A stretch of 64,000 bases of DNA from Lactobacillus sp. (GCA_022651245.1 JALCQM010000014.1:1-64000), one strand, 5' to 3'. Positions 20,009 through 29,206 are shown, numbered from the stretch's first letter. Notes: generated by a model not told the origin, from the sequence alone. Numbers and translations: made by a program.

Positions 20009-20869
20009 ATGAACAAGTTCTTTTCCAACAAAAAGTTGATCGTGGTCATGATTGCCTTGCTACTGAGTTTAGGATTGGTGTCTTATTCTGTCGCGGTTCG
20101 CGATAAGCGCAACACGCCGCCTGTCATCCAACAGATCGGCAACGATGTGGTGGGGATCGGCGCGCGCATCGTGACGGCACCTGCCCAATGGCTCAAAGGC
20201 GGTTTAGACGATATCGACGATTTGATCAATACTTACAGTGAGAATAAACAGCTGAAGGCGCAGATTGAAGACCTTGCGCAAACTAAGGTGCAAGCGCAGA
20301 CGCTGAAACGAGAAAACGCGGCGCTCAAAAAGCAGCTCAAATTAGATGGGACGCTGACCGATTATAGTCAGATCAATGCCAGCGTGATGCTGCGCAGTCC
20401 AGACGACTGGCGCAATATCGTTGTGATCAACAAAGGCTCTGGTGCGGGTGTGAAGAAAAATATGCCGGTCATGTCAGGCTCAGGTGTCGTTGGGCGAATC
20501 GTTGAGGTCAATAAGACTAATGCGAAAGTCGAAATGTTGTCGACTGACAACAAGGCGGCTGATCATTTTGCGGCGCAGATCACGACGGCTGGTGGGGCAA
20601 CCATCAATGGGGTCATCACGGGTTATAGTCAAAAACGTGGCGAGTTGATCTTGGGTCAATTGAATACCGACAAAAATATTAAAAAAGGGCAGAAGGTGGT
20701 CACCTCTGGTCTCGGTGGTGCCACCCCGAAAGGCTTGTTGCTCGGAACCGTGCAGTCTGTCGATAAAGATGACTATGGTTTGGCCAATACCGTCTACCTC
20801 AAACCGGCGGCAAACCTCGATGATCTCAGCGTGGTCACAGTGATCGCCCGGACCATTGCCAGTGATTGA
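20009..20869 (+). CDS. mreC: Rod shape-determining protein MreC
   Basis: N-terminal TM, coiled coil, VMLRSPDDWRNIVVINKGSGAGVKKNMPVMSGSGVVGRI. Confidence 0.95.
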   Translation: MNKFFSNKKLIVVMIALLLSLGLVSYSVAVRDKRNTPPVIQQIGNDVVGIGARIVTAPAQWLKGGLDDIDDLINTYSENKQLKAQIEDLAQTKVQAQTLKRENAALKKQLKLDGTLTDYSQINASVMLRSPDDWRNIVVINKGSGAGVKKNMPVMSGSGVVGRIVEVNKTNAKVEMLSTDNKAADHFAAQITTAGGATINGVITGYSQKRGELILGQLNTDKNIKKGQKVVTSGLGGATPKGLLLGTVQSVDKDDYGLANTVYLKPAANLDDLSVVTVIARTIASD

Positions 20870-20877
20870 GCGCGGGT

Positions 20878-20904
20878 AAAGGGACGCTTCGGCGCCCTTT
20901 TTTG
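20878..20904 (+). terminator. Terminator-like hairpin between mreC and mreD
   Basis: AAAGGGACGCttcgGCGCCCTTTTTT. Confidence 0.6.
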
Positions 20905-20959
20905 CCGTGAGGTGGGTTAACGAGAATCGCTGAGAGGCGGGTCTAGAAAGGTGGTAAGT

Positions 20960-21490
20960 ATGCAGACAGAACATCCCTTCACAGGCCATGGGTGGATCGC
21001 GCTATTGCTATTTGTGGCCTTGTTGCTCGATGGCGTCTTGAGCTTGGTGCTCGGGCAATGGTTGTTGACCCCGCAATTTAGTGGGGTGCCACAGCTGACC
21101 TTGATCACGCTATTGATGATCGTGATTTTTTTGCCTGAAGAGCAGTACGTGGTCGTCTTTGCCGTTGGCTTCGGCTTATTGTTTGATGTGGTGTATACCG
21201 GGATTTTAGGGATTACTGCCTTATTGTGGCCGGTGATCGTCTACATTGCCGTCCAATTACGCAGGTACATTCCCCGCTCGCCACTATTTGTTGGGGCCTT
21301 GGTCGTGATTGCCGTCACGCTTTTCGTCGCGTTCAACGATGTGCTGAATCAGTTGATCGGTTATGGGACCAGCGCGTTTGTCTTGCTGGTCACGGCGCAT
21401 TTGGGTCCGGCGTTATTAGTGAATGTGGTCGGTTTTGCGATTGTTTATTTGCCTTTGAGCCGAATATTGATAAACTTAAAGAGAAGTTAG
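20960..21490 (+). CDS. mreD: Rod shape-determining protein MreD
   Basis: Small polytopic protein immediately after mreC; GFGLLFDVVYTGILGITALLWPVIVY. Confidence 0.9.
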   Translation: MQTEHPFTGHGWIALLLFVALLLDGVLSLVLGQWLLTPQFSGVPQLTLITLLMIVIFLPEEQYVVVFAVGFGLLFDVVYTGILGITALLWPVIVYIAVQLRRYIPRSPLFVGALVVIAVTLFVAFNDVLNQLIGYGTSAFVLLVTAHLGPALLVNVVGFAIVYLPLSRILINLKRS

Positions 21491-21567
21491 TGAGCGCCAC
21501 CGGCTTGCCGGTGGTGTTTTGCTAACCTGATGAAGGCTGGTACTGCGGTGCCATACGAGGTGAGAAA

Positions 21568-22224
21568 GTGGATGCAGTGATTTTAAAAGGGCGCAAGGAC
21601 GGCTTTGAGCTTCAATTAGCGGATGAAGCGGATTGGACCGCGATCTTGTCGGGGTTGGAAGCCTTATTGCAAAAGCTGGCCCAAGATACGCCTGAAGGTG
21701 ACGTCGAGTTCTTGTTGACAACGGGCAACCGCTTGTTGTCGGCGGACCAACAAACGCAGGTGCGGCGGGTTTTTGATCGTTTTCCTCGCTTTGAGGTCAA
21801 GACGATCCAAGCGGCCGTGGCGGACAGTGCCACATTGAAGGCGCAATGCTTGGCGCGCTCTGTGCATTTAGTCGGCGGCATTATTCGCTCGGGCCAAGTC
21901 GTGTCGTATACGGGAGACGTGCTGTTTATGGGGACGTTGCACCGCAGCGGGACACTGCAGGCGACTGGGAGCATTTTTGTGATGGGCGGGGTCGAAGGTC
22001 TCTTGATTGCAGGGGCTAGCGGTGACCAGCAGGCAGTGATTGTTGGGGATATCGGCCATGCTGGGCAGATTCGGATCGCCGATACCGTCGAGATCATTGA
22101 AGATAATGCGTACTCGGCGCAAACGCTCAGTTACATTAATGATCTACATATTTTGGAGCATGGGCAAGTGGCGGCACTCGCGCAATTACGTCCAAAACTT
22201 TTCCGGAAACTGGAGGACTTTTAA
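21568..22224 (+). CDS. minC: Septum site-determining protein MinC
   Basis: VILKGRKDGFELQL; beta-helix C-terminus LVGGIIRSGQVVSYTGDVLFMGTLHRSGTLQATGSIFVMGGVEGLLIAGASGD; GTG start. Confidence 0.93.
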   Translation: MDAVILKGRKDGFELQLADEADWTAILSGLEALLQKLAQDTPEGDVEFLLTTGNRLLSADQQTQVRRVFDRFPRFEVKTIQAAVADSATLKAQCLARSVHLVGGIIRSGQVVSYTGDVLFMGTLHRSGTLQATGSIFVMGGVEGLLIAGASGDQQAVIVGDIGHAGQIRIADTVEIIEDNAYSAQTLSYINDLHILEHGQVAALAQLRPKLFRKLEDF

Positions 22225-23019
22225 GTGGGAACAGCATTAGTTGTCACCTCAGGCAAAGGTGGGGTCGGTAAGACGACCACCAGTGCAAATATCGGGACGG
22301 CATTGGCTTTGCAAGGCAAGCGGGTCGTCTTATTGGATCTTGACATCGGTTTGCGTAACTTAGACGTGGTGTTAGGCCTCTCGAACCGCATCATCTATGA
22401 CATTGTGGATGTTGCGACCGGGCGTGCCAAGTTGCATCAAGCTTTGATCAAAGATAAGCGCTTCGATGATTTGTTGTACGTGTTGCCTGCCGCGCAAAAT
22501 GCGGAAAAAGACGCGTTAGAGCCGGAACAAGTCCAAACGATCGTCACGACCTTGCGTGATGAATTTGACTTTGTGATCTTAGATTCACCGGCGGGGATCG
22601 AGCAAGGCTTTCGGAATGCAATCGCCGGTGCAGATGGGGCGATCGTGGTCACGACCCCTGAAATCAGTGCCGTATCGGATGCCGATCGGGTCGTCGGGTT
22701 GCTCGAACAGCGTGACATGGTTTACCCACCGCGGCTAGTGATCAACCGCATCCGGCAGCGCATGATGGATGACGGGCGGTCAATGGATATCGATGAGATC
22801 ACGCAGCATCTGGGAATCGACTTGTTGGGGATCATCATCGATGATGATGATGTGATCGCAACCTCGAATAAGGGCGACACCGTTGTCATGGACCCGGATA
22901 ATTTGGCGAGCCGGGGGTACCGTAATATTGCGCGGCGGCTGTTAGGCGAATCGGTGCCATTGATGAAGCTGGAGCAAAAAAAGCCCGGTTTTTGGGCCCG
23001 GTTATTCCATCGTGGCTAA
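22225..23019 (+). CDS. minD: Septum site-determining protein MinD
   Basis: ALVVTSGKGGVGKTTTSANIGTALA, membrane-targeting C-terminus; GTG start. Confidence 0.96.
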   Translation: MGTALVVTSGKGGVGKTTTSANIGTALALQGKRVVLLDLDIGLRNLDVVLGLSNRIIYDIVDVATGRAKLHQALIKDKRFDDLLYVLPAAQNAEKDALEPEQVQTIVTTLRDEFDFVILDSPAGIEQGFRNAIAGADGAIVVTTPEISAVSDADRVVGLLEQRDMVYPPRLVINRIRQRMMDDGRSMDIDEITQHLGIDLLGIIIDDDDVIATSNKGDTVVMDPDNLASRGYRNIARRLLGESVPLMKLEQKKPGFWARLFHRG

Positions 23020-23084
23020 CGCGAAGGCGAAAAACCGCTTGACAATGGATTAAAAACTGATTAAAGTAAGCATTAATAAATCAA

Positions 23085-23332
23085 TGCGTTGAGTGGAACT
23101 GGTTCAGGCCTGCGACATCAAGCGAATCCGGAATGGTGAAAGCCGGATGGCCGCCCTGAAACCTCACGTCCACGAGTGCACGGCTGAATCAAGTAGGCTA
23201 TGCCGGTTGGCTCGTTATCGCCGTGGTTGAAAAACACAATGAGGCTGTTGCGGTGACGTGACGGCGAACATGAGGTGGTACCACGGCTTACCAGTCGTCC
23301 TCAAACAGCTTAGGCTGTTTGAGGATTTTTTT
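23085..23332 (+). promoter_or_regulatory. T-box leader, first (complete) unit with Stem I, upstream of amino-acid ABC transporter
   Basis: Stem I helix TTCAGG/CCTGAA; distal GGTGAAAGCC; T-box AGGTGGTACCACGG at 23273-23286; terminator TCCTCAAACAGCttagGCTGTTTGAGGA+T7 at 23298-23332. Confidence 0.85.
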
Positions 23333-23351
23333 GTTGCCGGGGGTTTTCAAC

Positions 23352-23446
23352 CACATGAGGTCAGTGTAGTGATGCACTGGCGAAGTGAGGTGGCACCACG
23401 CATCAGCGTCCTCTCGTACCGTTACGGTATGAGTGGACGCTTTTTT
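23352..23446 (+). promoter_or_regulatory. Second T-box antiterminator/terminator module lacking its own Stem I
   Basis: T-box AGGTGGCACCACGC at 23388-23401; terminator GCGTCC...GGACGC+T6 at 23406-23446; resembles 23235-23286. Confidence 0.85.
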
Positions 23447-23478
23447 GATTCAATGCAATTTAAGGGGAGGCAATATTC

Positions 23479-24135
23479 ATGGACTATGTATTACAGATCT
23501 TACCGGCATTATTATCTGGACTAAAAATGACCCTCAGCGTCTTTTTTCTTACCTTGATCGGCTCGATTCCGCTAGGGATGTTGTTGTCGGTGGGGTTAAT
23601 GCATAAGGCGAAGTCTTGGTTAGGACAGTTAGGCAACTGGCTTTTGACCGCGTATGTCTGGCTGTTTCGGGGCACGCCACTGTTATTGCAGTTGATCTTC
23701 GTCTTTTATGGATTGCCATTGATCGGGATCGTGTTTGATCGCTTCAACGCCGCGATTTTCGCCTTCATCTTGAATTACGCGGCGTATTTTGCCGAAATTT
23801 TCCGCGGGGGCTTTGGTGCCGTTGAAGTTGGCCAATTCGAAGCCGCGACTGTTTTGAACTTGACCCGTTGGCAGACCTTACGTTACGTGGTGATTCCTCA
23901 GGTTTTGAAGATCGTGCTACCTTCAATGGGCAACGAAGTGATCAACTTGGTCAAAGATTCTAGTTTGGTTTATGTGATCGGGTTAGGCGACTTACTGCGG
24001 GCCGGTAATGTGGCGACATCCCGTGACGTCACGCTGATCCCGTTGGTCTTAGTCGGGATCATTTACCTCTTGATGACGGCCGTGTTGACGTGGGGACAAA
24101 AAAAGGTCGAGAAGTCGTTCTCGTATTACCGTTAG
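23479..24135 (+). CDS. Polar amino-acid ABC transporter permease
   Basis: AYVWLFRGTPLLLQLIFVFYGLP, NYAAYFAEIFRGGFGAVEVGQFEAA, EVINLVKDSSLVYVIGLGDL. Confidence 0.93.
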   Translation: MDYVLQILPALLSGLKMTLSVFFLTLIGSIPLGMLLSVGLMHKAKSWLGQLGNWLLTAYVWLFRGTPLLLQLIFVFYGLPLIGIVFDRFNAAIFAFILNYAAYFAEIFRGGFGAVEVGQFEAATVLNLTRWQTLRYVVIPQVLKIVLPSMGNEVINLVKDSSLVYVIGLGDLLRAGNVATSRDVTLIPLVLVGIIYLLMTAVLTWGQKKVEKSFSYYR

Positions 24136-24147
24136 GAGGCCAATGTG

Positions 24148-24789
24148 ATGTTAGAACTGAAAAATATTAATAAGACGTTCAATAACCAAGCTGTCTTGCG
24201 CGATATCAATGTGGTGATTGAAGACCATAAGACATTGGCAATCGTAGGGCCTTCCGGTGCGGGGAAAACGACCTTACTACGGATCATTGCGGGGCTAACA
24301 CCAGCGGATGAGGGCCAGTTCTTATGGCAAGGGCAAGCGACAACGCCTCAACAGCTGCGTAAGGATGGCATCATTGGCGTTGTGTTCCAAGGCTTCGAGC
24401 TGTTCCCGAATATGACGGTATTGAAAAACATCACGCTGGCTCCGACCTTGCAAGGCGTTTCGGCAGCAGAAGCGGAAAAACGGGCACGGGATCTGCTCAC
24501 GCAACTCGATTTGCCCGATCAAGCAGAGGCGTATCCCTTCTCGTTGTCGGGTGGTCAAAAGCAGCGGATCGCGATCGCCCGCGCGCTTGCGTTGAACCCG
24601 CAGATTTTGTTATATGACGAGCCGACATCGGCCTTAGATCCGAACTTGCGGCATTCAGTGGCAAAACTAGTCAACCGCTTCAAAGCAGACGGGATGACAC
24701 AGGTTGTGGTGACCCATGATATGGATTTTGCTCAAGAAGTTGCTGATACGGCCTTCACGGTGTCGAAGCTAGGCGGTGACGTTCAATGA
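24148..24789 (+). CDS. Amino-acid ABC transporter ATP-binding protein
   Basis: Walker A GPSGAGKTTL, signature LSGGQKQRIAIARAL, Walker B ILLYDEPTSALD. Confidence 0.95.
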   Translation: MLELKNINKTFNNQAVLRDINVVIEDHKTLAIVGPSGAGKTTLLRIIAGLTPADEGQFLWQGQATTPQQLRKDGIIGVVFQGFELFPNMTVLKNITLAPTLQGVSAAEAEKRARDLLTQLDLPDQAEAYPFSLSGGQKQRIAIARALALNPQILLYDEPTSALDPNLRHSVAKLVNRFKADGMTQVVVTHDMDFAQEVADTAFTVSKLGGDVQ

Positions 24790-25601
24790 AAAAATGGTTG
24801 CGAGTGGCACTGATCGCCATCATCGCCATTGTCGCCGTCGGGGCGACAGGATGTGCTCGCCGAGCAGCCAAAAATTCTTGGCCGCGCATCAAGCAGACTA
24901 AAAAAGTTGTGATTGGATTAGACGATTCGTTTGTCCCCATGGGTTTTCGGGAAAAGAACGGGAATCTAAAAGGATTTGATATTGATTTGGCTAAAGCAGT
25001 TTTTAAGTTGTATGGGGTCAAGCCGGATTTTCAATCGATCGAGTGGTCGATGAAGGAAACGGAGTTAAAAAATCAAACGATCGATTTGATCTGGAACGGG
25101 TATTCGAAGACGCCGGAGCGTGCGAAACAAGTGGCGTTTTCGGATGATTACCTGGTCAATCACCAATTGTTGGTGACCAAGACCAAAGACCACATCAATT
25201 CTTATGCCGATATGCGAGGCAAGACGCTAGGCGTGCAAACTGGATCTAGCGGGGCGGCGGCGTTAGATAGTGAGCCGAAGTTGTTGAAGCAATATATCAA
25301 GGGCCAAGATCCGGTGTTGTATGATACCTTCACCAACGCCTTTTTGGACCTCAATGCGGGCCGGATCCAAGGAATCTTCATGGACGAGGTGTACGCGCGT
25401 TATTATGTGGCCCATCAAAGCGATCCGCAAAGCTACAAGATCTTGACCTCTAAAGGCTTTGAGTCTGAGGCTTTTGCGGTGGGGATGCGGCAGTCTGATA
25501 CCGAGTTACAGGCAAAGATCAATCAAGGCTTCAAGACGCTGGAGAAAAACGGCACCATGGCGAAGCTGAAGAAGAAGTGGTTCGGGACAGGCGCGGAGTA
25601 A
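24786..25601 (+). CDS. Amino-acid ABC transporter substrate-binding lipoprotein
   Basis: Lipobox AVGATGC; VVIGLDDSFVPMGFREKNGNLKGFDIDLAKAVF (SBP family 3). Confidence 0.93.
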   Translation: MKKWLRVALIAIIAIVAVGATGCARRAAKNSWPRIKQTKKVVIGLDDSFVPMGFREKNGNLKGFDIDLAKAVFKLYGVKPDFQSIEWSMKETELKNQTIDLIWNGYSKTPERAKQVAFSDDYLVNHQLLVTKTKDHINSYADMRGKTLGVQTGSSGAAALDSEPKLLKQYIKGQDPVLYDTFTNAFLDLNAGRIQGIFMDEVYARYYVAHQSDPQSYKILTSKGFESEAFAVGMRQSDTELQAKINQGFKTLEKNGTMAKLKKKWFGTGAE

Positions 25602-25620
25602 CCACGCAATATGCTAAACT

Positions 25621-25655
25621 GAAAGGGCAAGCCAAAGCGGGCTTGCCCTTTTGCG
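25621..25655 (+). terminator. Terminator-like hairpin between SBP and cls
   Basis: AAAGGGCAAGCCaaagcGGGCTTGCCCTTTT. Confidence 0.75.
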
Positions 25656-25717
25656 ATGCGTGCGGCCAAGCTGGGTCAGCCAAGCCAATGGGGCGAGTTT
25701 TGAGGGAGGAGGGTGCG

Positions 25718-27148
25718 ATGGTGGTCGGGTTAGTCATTACGATCATCGTGATCAATGCAATATTGGCAATGATCACGGTGTTTTACCAATCACGTGATAT
25801 TGCGTCAACTTGGGCGTGGTTACTGGTCTTATTGGTGTTACCCGTTGTGGGCGCGGTTTTGTTTTGGGTCTTTGGGCGTAAGCTTTCGAGTGACAAGCTG
25901 ACAGCGCTGGTAACCCAACAACGTTTGGGCATCGATCAGATGGTCGCCTCACAAAGAGAGGCCATTGCCGTTGGCCAAAACCTCATCGGTAGCCAGCAAG
26001 GGGCCGGTGTGCCCGAGTTGGTGCGGGCACTGCTCCAAAGTGATGGGGCCCTGGTGACAACCATGAATGCGGTGAGTTTACAATCACAACGGGCCGATTT
26101 TACCGCGGCCTTGTTTGCGGACATCACCGAAGCGCAAGACCATATTCATATCGAAGCCTATACCATCGAACCAGACGCCACTGGCAGGCAACTACGGCAT
26201 TTGTTGACGCAAAAGGCCCAAGCAGGGGTCCGCGTCCGGGTCTTGTATGATGCTTTTGGCTCGCACCGGTTAAGTGCGCGGTGGTGGCGCCCCTTACGCC
26301 AAGCGGGGGGGCAAGTGGAACCTTTTTTCGCCACTAAAATGGCCCGAGCCAATCCGCGGATCAATTTTCGTAACCACCGCAAGCTTAGCGTGATCGACGG
26401 CCGGGTGGGATATATGGGCGGGTTCGATATCGGGGATTCGCCCAAGCACCTCACGATTCGGCGCGATACCCAATTGCGCTTTACCGGTCAGACGGTGGCG
26501 GTTTTGCAGGCACGGTTTTTTATGGACTGGAACACGATGGCGAAAATCAAGAAGGTCCACTTTCAAAAGGCCTATTTTCCGGATGCGCTTGATGAAGGGC
26601 AAACGACCATGCAAATCGTATCTAGCGGGCCAGAACAGTCTCAAGAGACTTTGAAGCTTGGGTATTTTCGCTTGATCTCGATGGCTAAACATAGTATTTG
26701 GATTCAAACGCCCTATTTTGTGCCGGATGACAGTTTACTAGATGCCCTGATCATTGCGGCCAATGCCGGTATCGATGTGCGCATTATGGTGCCGCGCCAT
26801 ACGAACCAACCGTTGATGGCTAAAGCCACGATGTTTTATTTGGATCGCATCGTGACTGGTGGCGGACGAGTTTACCTGTATGAAAATGGATTTTTGCACG
26901 CTAAAACCATCGTGGTGGATGACCGGATCTTAGCGACGGGAACGGCAAATTTTGATATTCGTAGTTTTCGGTTGAATTTTGAACTAGCCGCCTTTATTTA
27001 CGATCAGCGACTCGCCCAACAAGCCGCGGCGTTATTTCAAATCGACTTGCGCCACGCCTCAGCGTATACGGCGGCGATGGTCGCCAACAAACCACGTCAC
27101 CAACGGCTAGGTGAAGAATGGTCGCGACTGCTCGCGCCGATTCTTTAA
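25718..27148 (+). CDS. cls: Cardiolipin synthase
   Basis: Two N-terminal TM segments; two HKD motifs NHRKLSVIDGRVGYMGGFDIGD and HAKTIVVDDRILATGTANFD; start ATG 25718 after GGGAGGAGGG. Confidence 0.94.
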   Translation: MVVGLVITIIVINAILAMITVFYQSRDIASTWAWLLVLLVLPVVGAVLFWVFGRKLSSDKLTALVTQQRLGIDQMVASQREAIAVGQNLIGSQQGAGVPELVRALLQSDGALVTTMNAVSLQSQRADFTAALFADITEAQDHIHIEAYTIEPDATGRQLRHLLTQKAQAGVRVRVLYDAFGSHRLSARWWRPLRQAGGQVEPFFATKMARANPRINFRNHRKLSVIDGRVGYMGGFDIGDSPKHLTIRRDTQLRFTGQTVAVLQARFFMDWNTMAKIKKVHFQKAYFPDALDEGQTTMQIVSSGPEQSQETLKLGYFRLISMAKHSIWIQTPYFVPDDSLLDALIIAANAGIDVRIMVPRHTNQPLMAKATMFYLDRIVTGGGRVYLYENGFLHAKTIVVDDRILATGTANFDIRSFRLNFELAAFIYDQRLAQQAAALFQIDLRHASAYTAAMVANKPRHQRLGEEWSRLLAPIL

Positions 27149-27206
27149 ACTTGGCAGGGGTGTTGGCCTGTGGTATGATGACGCTGTTATTAAAACTAAA
27201 GAGCCC

Positions 27207-27290
27207 GTCACAAAGGGGAGCCAGTGGCTGAGAGTGGGGAAACCCAGACCCTTCGAACCTGTTCGTTAATACGAGCGTAGGGATTGTGAA
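27207..27290 (+). promoter_or_regulatory. TPP riboswitch (THI element)
   Basis: CACAAAGGGGAGCCAGTGGCTGAGAGTGGGGAAACCCAGACCCTTCGAACCTGTTCGTTAATACGAGCGTAGGGATTGTG. Confidence 0.95.
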
Positions 27291-27342
27291 CGTCGTTTTG
27301 CGACCTTCTTTGTGTCCGGGTAGACCAGAGGAGGTCTTTTTG

Positions 27343-27945
27343 ATGCAACAAAGTCACCAAAAGCTTCAAGTTTTGTTGGAAGTCGCCATTATCGCTGCTT
27401 TTGCCATGGCATTGGAATATGTGCCTCATAAGACGGGCATCAGTTCCGTCGAAATGAGTTATGGCTTGATTCCGATCAGTGTTTTGGCTTTGCGGCGTGG
27501 CGCCGGGCCAGCGTTAGCGGCGGGTTTTACTTGGGGGATCTTAGATCTGTTGTTGATCGGGATTGGCGAAGGGAGCGTCTTGAACGTGACCCAAGGGTTT
27601 ATTGAGTATCCAGTGGCCTTTACGGTGGCTGGATTGGGTGGGCTTTTGTATCAGCCTTTCCAAAAAGCACTGCAAGCCAACAAGCGTTTGACCAGCTTGG
27701 CTTTAGCTTGGGGCGCCGTGGCCTTAGGGGTCGTCGCAAAGTACCTGTGCCATTTCTATGCTGGCTGGGTCTTCTGGGGAGCGTATGCGCCTAAGGGGAT
27801 GGCCGCTTGGCTGTACTCGTTAGTGATCAACGGCTTATCCGCCGTTTTCACCGGCGTATTAACTTTGATCGTCGTGACGGCGTTAGTGACGATCGCCAAG
27901 CACCTTTTCATGCCAAAAACAACGGCCCGACTCGCCCATGAGTAA
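27343..27945 (+). CDS. thiT: Thiamine ECF transporter S component ThiT
   Basis: ALEYVPHKTGISSVEMSYGLIPISVLALRRGAGPALAAGFTWGILDLL, downstream of a TPP riboswitch; ATG 27343. Confidence 0.94.
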   Translation: MQQSHQKLQVLLEVAIIAAFAMALEYVPHKTGISSVEMSYGLIPISVLALRRGAGPALAAGFTWGILDLLLIGIGEGSVLNVTQGFIEYPVAFTVAGLGGLLYQPFQKALQANKRLTSLALAWGAVALGVVAKYLCHFYAGWVFWGAYAPKGMAAWLYSLVINGLSAVFTGVLTLIVVTALVTIAKHLFMPKTTARLAHE

Positions 27946-27973
27946 GCAGCTTGAGGCCTGATCTCGACAGACA

Positions 27974-28012
27974 GAAGGGGCGTAAACCGACTTTGGGTTT
28001 ACGCCTCTTTTT
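27974..28012. terminator. Bidirectional terminator between thiT and the small minus-strand gene
   Basis: AGGGGCGTAAACCgactttGGGTTTACGCCTCTTTTT. Confidence 0.8.
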
Positions 28013-28035
28013 ACGATCGTGATTTGTCGTCTGGG

Positions 28036-28146
28036 TTACGAAATAGCTGCGAAGACCCCTAAGATCACACCTAAGAGGGTGACAACGAGCATGGCCCATG
28101 CTGCGATGTGCGTGATCCACCAGAATTTGGTGCGCTCATTTTTCAT
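28036..28146 (-). CDS. Small single-TM protein, DUF4044-like (36 aa)
   Basis: Translated by eye: MKNERTKFWWITHIAAWAMLVVTLLGVILGVFAAIS*; SD AAAGGGG upstream; below the ORF-track length cutoff. Confidence 0.8.
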   Translation of the reverse strand: MKNERTKFWWITHIAAWAMLVVTLLGVILGVFAAIS

Positions 28147-28270
28147 TTAATCACCCCTTTCCTGCGTTTATCTTTGTATAGTTTACCTGTTTCTTAAGAG
28201 CACGGCAAATCGTTTTACAAAGGGTTCCTAAAAAAACCCAAAACCGGTATGATACTCGTGGAGGTGCACG

Positions 28271-28600
28271 ATGAGCCGTATACTTGCGATTGGCTTGCCC
28301 TGTTTATTGTGGGTGGCTTTGTTGACTTTGGTCGCTAAGACCCATTATCGGAAGAATTTTTTCTTCTTCTTTGTGAGCGCCAGCCTGCTTGTCGCGACTT
28401 GGCAGTTGACGCAGATACGGGCTGCCAACTACTTATGGGTGGTCTTACTGTGTGCCGTCGGGGTTGCCGCTTTGGTGGCGCTCTTGTTGATCACCAGCGA
28501 GCATGATTTGATATTATCCCGTTATTGGCACTGGCTAGCCCGTTTGCTGGTACTCGCCACCACCTGGTGGTGGCTAGCCGCCATTTTCCTCACTCGGTAG
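28271..28600 (+). CDS. DUF3397-like membrane protein
   Basis: Small polytopic protein directly upstream of mraZ, KTHYRKNFFFFFVSASLLVATWQL. Confidence 0.7.
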   Translation: MSRILAIGLPCLLWVALLTLVAKTHYRKNFFFFFVSASLLVATWQLTQIRAANYLWVVLLCAVGVAALVALLLITSEHDLILSRYWHWLARLLVLATTWWWLAAIFLTR

Positions 28601-28633
28601 GGAAGAAGCCCCACCTTTCACCACAGAGATAGA

Positions 28634-28664
28634 CCCTTGCAGCCACGCGGTTGCGAGGGCTTTT
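28634..28664 (+). terminator. Terminator-like hairpin upstream of mraZ
   Basis: CCCTTGCAgccacgcggTTGCGAGGG followed by TTTTTT. Confidence 0.6.
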
Positions 28665-28771
28665 TTATTACAATTGTTAAGTTTTGAATTTTGTCAAGCG
28701 GAATTAGCGGGTTGTTGTGGTGGGACGTGGGGGATTGTGGTAGACTAAAAACAACGTTGGGAGGTGATCCC

Positions 28772-29203
28772 ATGCTCATGGGCGAGTTTCATCACAGCAT
28801 CGATACGAAAGGACGGTTGATTGTTCCGGCGAAATTTCGCGAGACTCTCGGACCTGCTTTTGTATTGACCCGGGGCATGGACGGTTGCCTGTTTGGTTAC
28901 CCACTCTCAGAGTGGCAGAAACTGCAAGAAAAATTGGCCAGTCTGCCATTGGCCAAGAAGAGTGCCAGAACATTCAGCCGCTTGTTGTTATCTGGCGCAG
29001 CGGAATGCGAACTGGATAAGCAAGGGCGGATCAACCTTCCCAAAAATCTCATCACCCATGCGGCGTTGAGTAAGGAATGCGTCTTGATCGGGGTGTCTAG
29101 CCGGATCGAAATCTGGAGCGTTGAGCGTTGGCGTGACTATGCGACACAAGCAGAAGATGATTTTGACGATATTTCCGAAAATCTAATCGACTTTGGACTG
29201 TAA
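28772..29203 (+). CDS. mraZ: Transcriptional regulator MraZ
   Basis: [44 protein letters not shown] 28772 after GGGAGGTGATCC. Confidence 0.95.
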   Translation: MLMGEFHHSIDTKGRLIVPAKFRETLGPAFVLTRGMDGCLFGYPLSEWQKLQEKLASLPLAKKSARTFSRLLLSGAAECELDKQGRINLPKNLITHAALSKECVLIGVSSRIEIWSVERWRDYATQAEDDFDDISENLIDFGL

Positions 29204-29206
29204 ATT

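Noticed and set aside
23258-23524. 88-aa ORF upstream of the ABC permease
   Set aside because: Lies across the two T-box elements and terminators; translation is incidental to RNA structure.
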